From Botryococcus braunii (Eukaryota > Chlorophyta > Trebouxiophyceae), in NCBI GenBank assembly GCA_002005505.1, contig KV908605.1:31001-95000 (forward strand): a stretch of 64,000 bases of DNA, written 5' to 3'. Each line of letters opens with the position of its first letter. Position 1 is the stretch's first letter. Below are positions 10,701 through 20,840 of this stretch, piece by piece. A program made the translations under genes and the position numbers. Under the pieces are notes generated by a model that saw nothing but the letters and a program-made list of their open reading frames with translations, did no database searches and was not told the origin of the DNA.

Positions 10701-11295
10701 AGTGCACACTCACAGGTACTTCCACAAGCGATGCTTCAGAAGACAGCAATTGCGTTACAGATGAGAAGAACGTTTTACACCCCGCGCGCGCAAGACGCTT
10801 GGCCTGTACCATCGTTATGACGAACTTCTTTACATCTGTACAATCAGAGTCAGTCATGACGATGTTGTCCTTACATCGTAACCGAAAGGGCTTACCCTTC
10901 CTCGTGTACCCAGTGACACATTTGTCATCGAAGTTCACACTAGCACGAGCTCTGGTCAACCATTGCTGCCCTAACAACACATCCCACTCACAGGAGTGAA
11001 CATGCATCACTGTACAAGTTACAGCAGCAAAACGGTAACCCTGGATCGTCACAGAGATTGTAACATGCCCAAGATGATCAACTTCCAGGCCATTGGCCAT
11101 TTGCAACACTGCCTTCTCCGTGGGTGACTCTATTTGTAGACCAAGTCGATCCGCGAGCGCTGCACTGATGATGTTGCAGCTAGCTCCAGAGTCAGCCAAT
11201 ACCTGGCAGTGCACGCCTTGCACCTGGCCACCAAAAATCATAGTCAGCTTTTGCACCTCAGCATCTGGGTGGAAAGCATTAGCTATAATCTGCAT
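7741..11295 (-). CDS. pol: gypsy element 1 pol: protease, RT, RNase H, integrase, chromodomain
   Basis: 1,184 residues from the first ATG, uninterrupted. Protease DSGA is at residues 35-38; RT has LDLTSGYHQI near 324-333 and catalytic YLDD at 387-390; RNase H follows (DASLAGLGAVLYQ, TDHKAITYL). Integrase has the HHCC pair (HDSPYAGHQG; CHLCQ) and a D,D,E core (MDFITQLP, SDRDPLF, DGQTERVNRVLED). The C-terminus is a chromodomain (YEVEKILHHRKARRSYEFLVRWVGY, then DTWE), known in chromoviruses to bias insertion to marked chromatin. The ORF is in the same frame as gag; 14 sense codons separate the ATG from gag's UGA. The product is therefore made either by readthrough of that UGA or by starting again at this ATG. 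Confidence 0.95.
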   Translation of the reverse strand: MQIIANAFHPDAEVQKLTMIFGGQVQGVHCQVLADSGASCNIISAALADRLGLQIESPTEKAVLQMANGLEVDHLGHVTISVTIQGYRFAAVTCTVMHVHSCEWDVLLGQQWLTRARASVNFDDKCVTGYTRKGKPFRLRCKDNIVMTDSDCTDVKKFVITMVQAKRLARAGCKTFFSSVTQLLSSEASLVEVPVSVHSLLQEFADVFPEDVPGLPPDRPGVSHTIPLIDPHAKPPSRPFYRLSRSEVMEAERQVKLLLEKKFIEPSTSPYGAPILFVQKKDGGLRMVIDYRALNKLTVKNKYPMPRIDDALDQLQGATLFTSLDLTSGYHQIRISDEDVPKTAFRTPDGLFHWRVLPFGLTNAPATFQTAMNTIFRPYLHKFVLVYLDDILIYSKTPEEHCQHLRQVLELLREHQLYANMKKCSFAKSEVAYLGHIVSSEGVKVDPRKTAAVYNWPKPTCLPELRSFLGLATYFRKFIKDFARLAMPLHGMTRKGVLWDWKSSCQQAFDAIKQALTQAPCLAFPDFTKPFEVHTDASLAGLGAVLYQEGRPIAFESRRLTPAEINYPTGEQELLAVVHALTVWRCYLEGGPEFRVVTDHKAITYLDTVAQLSRRQTRWAEFLSRFHFTWEHMAGASNVVADALSRTPVGYPPPNSLVNAVVVRSTRSYVSEGPPCLPNRSLRDVICAVTRAQGTPLAAEARGMGHESRPPSGGGEGMTWKDKFVRGYQEDLWFKEPSNVAPLVAHDGFLLHEGKIVVPHAFGLRSHLMEEMHDSPYAGHQGVNKTLKLVARHYWWPTMTQDVTQYVTHCHLCQKNKARHAKPSGLLHPLELPHKPWDTVTMDFITQLPRTAEGHDAILVVVDKLTKMVHLVATQTTATAEQTAKLFVDHIWKLHGVPRKVVSDRDPLFTSHFTRALCRMLGTKQAMSTAYHPQTDGQTERVNRVLEDMLRMYVSKSQTDWDEKLSCAEFAINNAEHSSTGFTPFMLNYGHHPYLPVSVLPEFRVPAASSFVQRIQRLVAEARRTHRIATERQARYANTKRKDVTFAPGDWVLLSAKNLRFKEGTPKLLPRWVGPFQIAKSVGGNSYELILPARWRIHDVFHVSRLERYRRDGSVQPPPPAEVLEGEDEYEVEKILHHRKARRSYEFLVRWVGYSPEHDTWESEANLRNAPGALKEYWARVKTG

Positions 11296-11337
11296 TGGAC
11301 TTACATCAGCCCCCGCTTGGTCTGAAAGCCCATACCT

Positions 11338-12783
11338 TCAGGAAGCAGGTGCCTTGCCCTTGCCCTTGTCGTGGGCATCAGGCTTCTTGCAGAACTTGGC
11401 CGTGTGGCCCAGTTCCCCGCACTTGTAGCAGCGGCCTTCGCGCTTCATCCTCGCTGCATACGCGTTGGGCTGCGTGCCCGAAGGCCCAGCACCAGATCCA
11501 TTCGAGCCCGGAGGCTTCCCAAAGGCAGCGCGCTTAGGAGGTGGAATAGCATCCCCGTCTGCCAGGCGCTTGCCCTTGATCAAGGCCTTCAGCTCCTGAG
11601 TCTCCTTCTCGCTCGCTGCACCCGGCAACATACGCAAGAAGGATTCAGCTTCCTTGGCAGCTTGAACAACAATGTCAAGGTTACCAAGCTCGTTACGAAC
11701 GAGTGAATCTCTTGTTAAAACCTCCAAAATGTTTGGTTTTAACCCCGCCCTAAAGTAGGCACACGCTTCAGGGCCCGAGATAGGATACTTGACAGCTTCA
11801 ACCATGATAGCACGAAACATAGCATGGTAAGCTGCCACGGACTTAGTCTGCCTCAATCGCGCCAACCGTGGACGCACAGTATTTTCTACTTCCACTTCAA
11901 CAAAATGAGCGAGAAGAGAAGTCTTGAAAATGGCAAAGTCCTTCACGTCCTTTCCTTGAACAGAAAGAGACCTTTTAAGGAGCGCCCATTCCTTAGCGGC
12001 TCGGCCAGTAAGGCAAAGGGACGCGTGGGACACTAATTCATCATTACGAAGGCCCAAAATACACGAATAATCGTCAAATTGACCGAGCCAAGTGATTATG
12101 TCAGTCCCCTCCTTTTCCCCATTAAACAACGGAGCCGGTGGGCGCCGAAAGGGCCCACGTGAAGGTTCAGTTGTCCTCTTCGCATTGAATTCTGAATTCA
12201 ACACGTCAACGGAAGGACCAGAAGTGGGGTGCCCACCTGCAACGCGTTGAGTCAGCACCGCAACTTCGGCCTCCAACATATCCACGCGATCCTCCGTACG
12301 ACCCACGGAAGAATCCGTATCGAGCTCGGCAGCGATGAAGTACAACTGCCAAACTCTCGTTTCGTATTCCAGTTTCGCCGTCGCGAGCCTCTGCATTTCG
12401 GCAAAATGCGCCACCGAGTCGAAACCCGGCTTAAAGCCGCCCTCTCCAGTTACCTGGAGGTGCAGCTGCGTCGACAGCTTCGCTAAGTGAACCTCGACCG
12501 GCTCAAGCTTCTCGAAATAGTCACCGATTTCACGAACCAGTTGCTGCGTAGCGATCTCGGCACTACGAAGTGCTTGGATCTCTACGAGCTTCTGTTTCGT
12601 GAAAGCGCGACAATTTTCGTAGCTCAAGCCGTTCGAAAGGTCCGGGACTCGGGGATTTTTCCTGGCCCAAGTGGGCCACGAGTCGTCCCAAACCGTCCCA
12701 ATAGCACACCTCCTCGTAGGAGGCACGGTTACAAATGTATTTCGCAACCCCTGCGGCACTTCGACAAGTGTCCGGAGTGCCAT
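11338..12783 (-). CDS. gag: gypsy element 1 gag with C-terminal zinc knuckle
   Basis: ATG at 12783 gives 481 residues; upstream in-frame codons lack an ATG. The middle carries the retrotransposon gag core (ITWLGQFDDYSCILGL to AAKEWALLKRSL). A CX2CX4HX4C knuckle (CYKCGELGHTAKFC) lies close to the C-terminus and is followed by a Lys/Gly-rich tail. It would package the element RNA. The stop is UGA at 11340-11338; the next 1,198 codons in that same frame are open and contain pol. Confidence 0.9.
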   Translation of the reverse strand: MALRTLVEVPQGLRNTFVTVPPTRRCAIGTVWDDSWPTWARKNPRVPDLSNGLSYENCRAFTKQKLVEIQALRSAEIATQQLVREIGDYFEKLEPVEVHLAKLSTQLHLQVTGEGGFKPGFDSVAHFAEMQRLATAKLEYETRVWQLYFIAAELDTDSSVGRTEDRVDMLEAEVAVLTQRVAGGHPTSGPSVDVLNSEFNAKRTTEPSRGPFRRPPAPLFNGEKEGTDIITWLGQFDDYSCILGLRNDELVSHASLCLTGRAAKEWALLKRSLSVQGKDVKDFAIFKTSLLAHFVEVEVENTVRPRLARLRQTKSVAAYHAMFRAIMVEAVKYPISGPEACAYFRAGLKPNILEVLTRDSLVRNELGNLDIVVQAAKEAESFLRMLPGAASEKETQELKALIKGKRLADGDAIPPPKRAAFGKPPGSNGSGAGPSGTQPNAYAARMKREGRCYKCGELGHTAKFCKKPDAHDKGKGKAPAS

Positions 12784-12870
12784 CGCAAACCCCAGGTTTA
12801 CGACCACGGACCCCAGGTCCGTAAAACACACAAGATACACGAGAAATCGAAAACCCCAGGTTTTAGAATT

Positions 12871-12883
12871 CTCGCCGATACCA
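12871..12883 (-). other. gypsy element 1 primer-binding site
   Basis: Sense TGGTATCGGCGAG, two bases inside the 5' LTR. It begins TGG, as expected for pairing to a tRNA 3' CCA end. The same 13 bases lie inside the 5' LTR of gypsy element 2 (30214-30226). I cannot name the tRNA. Confidence 0.8.
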
Positions 12884-12885
12884 AA

Positions 12886-13074
12886 TGTAGTATCTTGCTT
12901 GTCTCAAGTTCGTGTGAGAATGACCTCACACAGGTGCGACCCGTCTGATTGCACCCCGCCAGCCAAGCTGGCCAGATTACGTAATGAGGTCATCGTACCC
13001 CGCTCTCCGATCACGCGCTATCGGCTCGATGCCGATCGGATCCCTAACGGGCCCTTCGCACTCGGATCGTTACA
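12886..13074 (-). repeat. gypsy element 1, 5' LTR
   Basis: Identical to 6931-7119. The target duplication ATCAT follows at 13075-13079. Confidence 0.95.
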
Positions 13075-13079
13075 ATCAT

Positions 13080-13813
13080 AGGCTTAACTTAAATCTAAAG
13101 AGCATAAGAATAAGGGGTGGTCTTTGGTAGCAAGGTCAATGAAGTGTTGGATCGCAAAGCTGATGCAAGGTGGAGAAGCCTGGGCGGAAGCCTATTTGGG
13201 CCTGACAGCGCAACCCCTTGGATTCCACATGCCGAACAAGCGAAGGCCTAGTGTTCAACAGGGTGGCGTACAGCCGCATGAAGCGTTCAGAGACAGCAAG
13301 AGGGCGGTAATTCGCCGGATCAAGAGCATCCTTTGCCCCCGGTTTGAACACGGGGACCACCGGGGACACATTGAAATGAGGGGGAATTGTGCCATGTCTG
13401 AACCGTAAAGATACCCAGAGTGACGAGGACGTGTGTGCCCACAGGTGAGCACTATATAATGAACTAACCTTAACTGCAATAAGCAAACCATAGCCTTTCT
13501 TTTCATGAGAAACCTCAGGTGGAGAACAGAAAAGCTGATAGCCCCTGAAAAGGTTGGGGTCAATGTATTTCTGCAGTGTCTCTTGCAACAGTACTACATC
13601 GAACGCCCGAAAGAAACGATCATATTTCATCGAGCTCATATTTCGACTCGAATAATCCACGGACATTCCAAGTAAGAATAGAGAGAGGGACCTGGCCAAC
13701 GGATTCCTAAGCACACATAGGAGAGGGACCCGCAGCCCGAGAGGAGGTAGAGGGAGTCGGGTCCGCAGCTGGTGAGGAGGAGGGGGGCGCAGCAGGAGCA
13801 GCAGTAGGAGCAC
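13080..13813 (-). pseudogene. LINE ORF2 fragment: endonuclease start joined to RT start
   Basis: The ORF first shows an AP-endonuclease-like start (FDVVLLQET, then [13 protein letters not shown] and SSLWVSL). It then passes directly to RT motifs: [29 protein letters not shown] and [12 protein letters not shown] frame change after HQ is needed to continue to [17 protein letters not shown] and AYD, with a TAA inside the motif-A sequence (about 13090). The middle and end of the endonuclease and the linker to RT are missing, so this copy has an internal deletion. It continues at 6930 beyond the gypsy insertion. Confidence 0.75.
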
Positions 13814-14639
13814 GCACGGGCACCTTGAGAGGAGCTCCCCCCGCCTTCACCTTGAACAACTGGTCTCCTCGCCAAAAAGTGATCCAGCCCTCCCCTCGCA
13901 GTGTCTGGACTTCGGGGAGACAACTAGTACGCGCGGCCTTCTGCTGTGGGGTAAGGTCATCATTCATTGCAACGTTGAACTGGCGACGGAGCTCCTTTGC
14001 TTTTTTATAAGCCGCGTGCTTTGCTGCAACGGAAGTAAATTTTATGAGCACAGCTGTGCTCTGCAGGGCGAGGGCGTGGAGGAGTGGGGAAATGCTTCCC
14101 CAACGATATTTTCGTACATCGAAGGAGCGCCAAGGAGGGTCTTAACTGCAGCCAGAGGTTGCTCCCCCGAACTCTCCGCAACCCCGAAAAGGATTGCATT
14201 TGGAGAGCGTAAGTTCCTCTCCAAAGTTTCGATGGAGACAGAGGCAGTAATTGACGTTGTTGTCGATGGCCTCATAGGTGGCCCTCACGGTCTCATTAAC
14301 AATACCCACGCGAGTCGCGACCTTGCTCTCAACCTTCGCATCAAGAATGGAATGAAGATTGGAGCCCAAAGATGTGAATTGCTCCTCGATTGTGCCGACC
14401 CTGCCGGCCAATTGTCCGATCTCAGTTTTGAGCGGCTCCACGGCAGCCGCGACTGTCACCTCAATGGTGGCCTTCAAAGTATCCACAACTTTTTCGCTCA
14501 TTTGCGCAACAAGAGACGGCAAAAACTTCTGTAAGGCAGCGAGGACGGTGGTCTCAAGGGGATCATCAGGATCCTCCGGAGTAGGACTATCGGAAGGTGG
14601 GCGTTTCTCGCCAGAAAGTAAACCAGAGAGGAGATTCAT
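13707..14639 (-). pseudogene. LINE ORF1 (coiled coil, RRM-like, C-terminal domain), frameshifted
   Basis: Starts at ATG 14639. The first ~125 residues are Leu/Val/Glu-rich and coiled-coil-like, with TLKATIEVTVAAAVEPLKTE. A change of frame near 14260 leads to RNLRSPNAILFGVAES, the RRM-like signature of LINE ORF1 proteins. A second change near 14050 leads to LIKFTSVAAKHAAYKKAKELR and NDDLTPQQKAAR, the C-terminal nucleic-acid-binding domain. A Pro/Ala/Ser-rich tail ends at 13707 and overlaps the ORF2 fragment in another frame. ORF1 proteins coat LINE RNA. Two frameshifts mark it as dead, or the assembly as containing indels. Confidence 0.7.
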
Positions 14640-14811
14640 GGCTTGTCAAAGATGAAGATTGTCGAAGAATGAAAGTCTGGTCCTTGGAAGGAAGGAATTA
14701 GAGCTTGGGATTCCTCGACACGGTTTTCATGCCACATCGGGCAAATAAGGCCACAAATCACCCCAATAGGAGCCGCAAAGGCCCACATAATCACCGCATA
14801 ATCACGGCATT

Positions 14812-15696
14812 AATTCTGCTGGAAGCTCAATGGTTTGCGGGGTGGCTGAAAACTCTAGGTGAGGGTAGACTACCCCTACATAATGTTCCCGGTGTCGGTG
14901 ATGGGTTGATTGAAATCCCAGAGAAGTTGCTATGTCCTACTCAGGATGTCAATGAGCTCATCTCTATTGTTTATGAAGGCGTCAATACTTTTTCGGATTC
15001 ATCGGACTTGACCGAATTTTTAGTGGAGCGTGCCATCTTGGCACCTACCAACGAGGCTGTGGATCAAGTCAATAGTCGGGTCATGTCAACATTTCGACCC
15101 CACGAGCCCTTGGGGCAATTTCTTAGCCATGACATGGTTGGCCCTAACGATGACCCGGACGCTTGGCCCATTGATTTTCTGAATGCTCAAGAAATGTCTA
15201 GCTTACCACCTCATAAGTTAGAGCTCATGAGAGCTCCTTGATCAAGGTGGGGTGTCCCATTATACTCATGCGAAACATGACATCCGGTCTTGCTAATGGA
15301 ACACGCTGTATCTGCAAGGGGTTCGGACGTAAGCACCTTTATGTTGAGGTGGCTACAGGGCCCCTTAAGGGAAAGAAGCTTTACCTCCCGCGTGTCAAGC
15401 TTAATCCATCTGATACTCGCTGGCCGTTCACGCTTTATAGAAAGCAGTTTCCGATCAAGCCAGCTTTTGCTATGACCATCAATAAATCACAAGGTCAATC
15501 ACTGAGCATGGTGGGTGTCTACTTGGCAAAGCCCGTTTTTTGCCATGGACAACTGTACGTGGGTAACTCCCGTGTGGGGGACCCAGCTGCGTTGAAAATT
15601 ATGGTTGTTGACGGACCGGATAATGCACACGTCCTGGACAGTGGCGTGCACAAGGCGCACACTAAAAACGTGGTGTATAGGGAAGTCATCTCTTAG
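14812..15696 (+). pseudogene. Helitron/PIF1-type helicase C-terminal fragment
   Basis: Conserved text starts near 14815 (FAGWLKTLGEG, IEIPEKL) and continues through LAPTNEAVDQVNSRVM. After one frame change at about 15238 it reads IKVGCPIILMRN, GLANGTRCICKGF, RKQFPIKPAFAMTINKSQGQSL and FCHGQLYVGNSRV. These are the last motifs of PIF1-like helicases, as found at the C-terminus of Helitron Rep-helicases. The N-terminal Walker motifs and the Rep domain are absent. The frame change lies in a short repeat (GAGCTCATGAGAGCTC). Confidence 0.7.
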
Positions 15697-16154
15697 GGTA
15701 AGGCCAACTTCTTTGGCAAGCCCGAGGTATCTTTAGGGATAGTCTTTAGAGATATAATGGTGGAATTATGTAAACATTCTTCTTCTTCCCCGATTCACCT
15801 TCATTATTTCATAATTACTTATAAGCCCTCCCCCGTCCTCCCCTAGGAGGAATTTTAAAAGAACCTTCCTTTTCTAAGAACCCATGATGTTGTGCCGCCA
15901 CAGCAGAGGAGCTACCCGGTCAGGGACGGGTGCTTCAACTAGTGTCATCATCAGTCATGTAAAGTCGACCCCTAGAGTTGTCCCGATTGCCCGGGTAAGC
16001 CGTAAGGCTTCCGCTTAGCCCGTTGGGTACGACCCGTATTTCGTTACCAGAATCTAATTAATTCTAACGGGGAGCCGTATCCCCCCTAGGCGACCCGTAC
16101 GGGACCCCTACTGAAATTCGCCAACCCGTATACGGTTCCCGTACGGGTTGTCGT
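15697..16154. other. non-coding, Helitron 3' side; hairpin
   Basis: No ORF is supported. It contains a GC-rich inverted repeat AACCCGTA / TACGGGTT with an 11-nt loop (16123-16149) and other CCCGTACGGG-type palindromes. A Helitron 3' terminus could lie here, but I could not place one. Confidence 0.4.
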
Positions 16155-16320
16155 TCACAGTCGCAGTGCGAGTCGCAGGGTTCGCGGCGAAAGGAATGAC
16201 GTGGGGCGAATGTCGAAACTCCTGGAAGCGCCTGAGGCGAAACTATTCAGGCCAGGCGAACATTTTCTGATAGCATATCCTTGTAGGCGAAAAGATTCTG
16301 AGTCCATCTGTGTAGCTTAC
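16155..16320 (+). repeat. dispersed repeat R1, left part
   Basis: Closely matches 46475-46631, including GGAATGACGTGGGGCGAA and AAACTATTCAGGCCAGGCGAA. The match ends at TGTGTAGCTTAC, where the other copy continues with ACGCCCCAAAAC, sequence found here only at 20624. Confidence 0.7.
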
Positions 16321-18729
16321 TGTTAGAAAGATAGACACTAACATGTATACCTTAGGTATTTGTGTGACATGTTTGGGTCATTTCATATTAGCATGTTTGT
16401 GAGCCACATCAATTCATTACAAGGCTTTATAAGACTTATAATACTCATAAACAACAAGGTACAGTTATGTTGCACTTGGGTGTATTCGTACTGTATGGTA
16501 CTTCAATGGTAAATGACACTCATAGTGATTTATACGGGCCATGGTACAATATCGGCCTGTTTTCTGCCAGTTTTCTAGTAAGGTATACTTATTCCGGATC
16601 CCCTCGATCGTGAGACTTTAGTTCTGCGGTTCTTGGTGTTTGATCCGAGACTCGCATCGGTTGTGAGTTAAAGTTCCGAGTCACTTAGATTCAAGACTAT
16701 CTTCGACCGATATCTGTACTGTTCCTCGACGACCATGTCGAATCATAAGGTACATTGAAATTCCAGTGCATAGTACTCATGGCATGCAAACTTGATCGTG
16801 CCCGTACGCTTTCAAGATCTGGAGCTGCAAACCTGTCAGGAGGCTAATCAATATTTAGTCTCCATGGTTGTTATAAATAGGGAAGTGCTCTCACAGGCCA
16901 GGTATACCAGGTATACCACTGTGACGAAGGAAGTTGTCGCAAAGGCTTCGCAATCCTGTCGTACCGGTTTCCGAAGTTCGTAAGCGTCGCAAAAGTTTCG
17001 GATTTTTTCCGACCCGAAATGGGCCCAACTTTTTGCGAAGACTTTGCGAAGGGTTTACGAAGACCCTTCGTATTTCCTTCGTAATCGATCGGAAAAATTT
17101 CGTATTTTTTTAGGACTTGTGACTTGAGTGAGTATGCTGCAGACATGCTTCTCATGCACCCAGTATGTCATTTTGATGTGTCCCAGAAGCCCATCATGCC
17201 CTTGTGATGTCTGTTCTCTGAGCAATCGGTGGGGATTAACACATCAATGGTAGTGAATGCCTATATTGGCACCCTGGAGTACCACACTGTTAACATGCAT
17301 GTTACTGCACATATTACTGACATAGTAAATATTGATCCATTTGCGTGGCAGAGTTCACTGGTGAGAATACGACATGTATGGTGTCATGTCAAGAAAGTTC
17401 AGCTGAATAGGAAAAAAGTCCAGTACTGCAGTACAAGGTGGGTGACCGTAGCCTTGTGTGGGATTTGAGGCCAGATTTTAGAGGCAGATATACTGCAGTT
17501 ACATTTGTGTGATGTTTAGGTACCATGGCAGGTCCTTCACATACACATACGTGGATACACACTGATGTACCAAATAAGCATCAAGTGGCACCCAAACCAG
17601 ACATATTAAGCTGCTGAGCTAATGCAAACATAACTAATTATTGTACAGATTGACTCCATAAGTACACTCTTGAATTTCGGCTGCACACTAGTGTATTGCC
17701 ATATCCAATTGTCTGCCATATGCAGGCCCCAGTAACAGCAGCCTGTCGGCCTAGCTAGGCCTGGACAGCAATGCACTTCAAAGACGAGCACTTCCAACTT
17801 GATTTGTACAGATGGATGCACTGCACTGCCATGCACAGCAGAAACTTCCCGGTGGAACGCTCCCCCGGCCCCTCTTGTTCAGAAAATGAAGTGCCTGCCT
17901 CCCTCTCTGTCCTACCCTCCTCACCCCAAGGCCAAATGCTAAATAAACAAGCGCAGGTTACAGCGCTTTTAGCTGAAAACAGTGGAGCCTTCCCCGCGCA
18001 TTGATGTCCAGCGCTCGTGTTGGCGCCTTGAGCTGAAGATGTACCTTCTAGAAAACATTAGGTCTGCAGTACATCGGAAAAAAGTAACGTGCACACCCTG
18101 AACTTCAAGCTGCACCGTTGCCAGCCCTTACTAGGTTTCAACATTTCAATGAATGTGGCAGGCTGCAATGTCCAAGTGTCTGTGGTCCCCTGGCCACAGA
18201 AAGGTCACATCATGTCAAGGAACATTCCCCAAAACTCAGTCACTGTAATGGCAATTGCATTGATGGTTCTTATACCTTGTGCTAGCTTGCGCTGACAGTA
18301 TGCATGAGTGTATGCAATAAATACTTCTCATTATTCTTACGCTCAAACTTCGAAAAAGGGGTCCCGTTATGTGCCAGACATGTTGGAGGAGGGAATGATC
18401 CATACACGCTTTCCCAATGGACCTGCCATTACATGCTTGTCAAGCATGTAAGAAAACAATACAGGGCAATATTCAATCGTAAACTTCCCCACCTCTTCTG
18501 CTGCCCCCATACTGCCAATGGCCTCTGACTGTAAATGGTCACTATGCATGTGACAGATGGCCACCTCAACGGCTGACATGTGGGAGCCCTCACTTTGATA
18601 AAGAATTGAATCAATGCAACAGAAAAACCATGCCTGCCATCTTCTACATACTGAACCAGCACATAACATGATACTCTGGACTTTGGTGGCTTGTAATCCT
18701 ATGGGTGGACAACCTCTTTCCCCTTGGGA

Positions 18730-19031
<302 letters not shown>

Positions 19032-19915
19032 TGTAATATTCTTGCAAAGGATGGCCGTGCACCGACGAAAGTGCTAGTATGGTCCGAACACCATACCATA
19101 TACTGTGCGAGCCTACGAGGCTACACCCAGTACCAATGTACCGCCCGGCACGTGCGGGGACGAGCCCCGGCACCGTCTGCCTACCGGCGCGCTACATTCT
19201 CCCCCTCCTAGGTGACCAAGCTCCTGCGAGGTCCTAAGAGGAGATGTCTAGAGAGTTGCTTCATGCCTTATGTGAGAAGGCACCTAGAGAATCGCTTCAA
19301 CGCCTCGTGGAACTTGTAGCGCAACCATCAGCCAAAGGCCGTCATCATATGGTCACTCCCCTATGGGGTACACAGCTCTCACCTCCCAACGTAAGCCTCA
19401 TCTCTCTTTCTCTTCTCACTTTCCAGCGTAAGCTTCCTCTCTCCCTCTCTCCTCCCCCCAAAGACACGTTGCCCACCACGAGGCCCAGGTGGTTAACGGG
19501 TCTATGGACCAATGCCGGGCAAGGAGCAGAGGCAACTGGGCCAGGCAGACAAAGAGGTGCCTAATGTGCCGCAACACAAAAGAACAAATCCTTCATTAAG
19601 CACTGATGGAAGCAAAACCCCCATGCAAAGCTCAATCCACATTTATGGCATTTTCCAACGGCCCCATAAATGCACTACTAGGGCAACCGAGCACTAAAAG
19701 AGCCTTTTTAAACAGCAAGCACTTTTAGTTCCATGCTATTCGGCGCCAATCAACAAAGCAAGACCTCGTCATATCCGTGTAGGATCCGCATCCGGAAAAG
19801 TTGACACTTCACCATCGAAATCCCAACGATATGCGAGCCCCGGCACCGTCTGCCTACCTCGACGAGCCAGCACCGTTGACGAGCCCCGGCACCGTCTGCC
19901 TACCGGCGCGCTACA
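19032..19915 (-). mobile_element. possible miniature LTR retrotransposon (TRIM-like)
   Basis: 19032-19196 starts TGTAATATTC and ends GCGCTACA, and is followed by TTCTCCCCCTCCT. In minus sense this is polypurine tract AGGAGGGGGAGAA followed by an LTR. The last 37 bp of that LTR (ACGAGCCCCGGCACCG...GCTACA) recur at about 19879-19915. CCATCGAAATCCCA at 19813-19826 could be a primer site read on the minus strand. The right LTR is mostly missing and no coding sequence is present. Confidence 0.4.
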
Positions 19916-19965
<50 letters not shown>

Positions 19966-20047
19966 AAAAACACACAAACAACAAAAAAAAAAAGAAGAAA
20001 AAAAAGAAAAAAAAAAAAGAGAGAGAAGAGAGAGAGAGAGAAAAAAA

Positions 20048-20095
<48 letters not shown>
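19916..20095. repeat. AC, A-rich and AG microsatellite
   Basis: CACACATACACAC... to about 19970, then an A/G-rich stretch with runs of A, then an AG repeat to 20094. This is the same AC-then-AG order as at 18731 and 22276. Confidence 0.9.
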
Positions 20096-20096
<1 letters not shown>

Positions 20097-20289
20097 ATGG
20101 GGGTGAAGAGGGAGAAGGAGAGGAGAAAGACAGAGGCGTAAACGCTGTACTTGAGTTGATCGAAGGCACTTGGAAGGTAAAACTCTTCACCACCTCTGCT
20201 GCCATTCTTCATTCAACATTGCATGCTACATGCTCCGTATGTACGTTTCGACTCTGGCATCATGATTGTTTTTTGAACTAAGCTGTACA

Positions 20290-20561
20290 AGTTCTGAGTG
20301 CCCTTATCAGACCCCTGTGCGTTTGCTTGGTCGTGCCTTCGTTCACTTCTGCAAGCTTTTGTGGAGCACAGTTTATTACCAACTCAGATCAGAGTGTGGT
20401 TTACAGGTGACTGCAACACCCATAGTCAGTTGTTATTGCAACTAGTTCTAAGTGCCCTTATCAGACTCCTGTGCGTTTGCTTGGTCGTGCCTTCGTTGAC
20501 TTCTGCAAGCTTTTGTGGAGCACAGTTTATTGCCGACTCAGATAAGAGTGTGGTTTACAGG
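20290..20561. repeat. imperfect direct repeat, period 154 bp
   Basis: AGTTCTGAGTGCCCTTATCA... at 20290-20407 recurs at 20444-20561 with about seven differences. Both copies contain GTGCGTTTGCTTGGTCGTGC and GCTTTTGTGGAGCACAG. No coding support. Confidence 0.8.
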
Positions 20562-20619
20562 GAACAACATCTATTCACAAAATCTGGAAAGTAATTAACG
20601 ATGATGCCATTTGCTGAAA

Positions 20620-20840
20620 CTTACACGCCCCAAAACGTTTTTTTACAATAGACTAACAGGATTCATTGAAATGGCCATCACGACTGGTAGCATACACACT
20701 AATAAACGCCACAAAATAACACCCTGATGGTGCAGTCACCCTGCAATCAATCTCATGTGTCTTCCCTAGTGTTTTTGGACACACACACACGCATACATGC
20801 ATTCCCCCCCGTACACGCACGCACGTGCGCGCACACACTC
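20620..20840 (+). repeat. dispersed repeat R1, right part
   Basis: Matches about 46627-46830: ACACGCCCCAAAACGT, AATAGACTAACAGGATTCATT, TGATGGTGCAGTCACCCTGCAATC, and the run of Cs followed by GTACACGCACGCAC. Confidence 0.75.

Larger units (their letters stand above)
6931..13074 (-). mobile_element. complete Ty3/gypsy chromovirus, young insertion
   Basis: 6,144 bp with two identical 189-bp LTRs (TGTAGT...GTTACA), a 5-bp target duplication ATCAT (6926-6930 and 13075-13079), a primer-binding site, a polypurine tract, and open gag and pol. Domain order is gag, protease, RT, RNase H, integrase, chromodomain. It lies inside the LINE, just after the AYD of RT motif A. Identical LTRs imply recent insertion. 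Confidence 0.95.
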
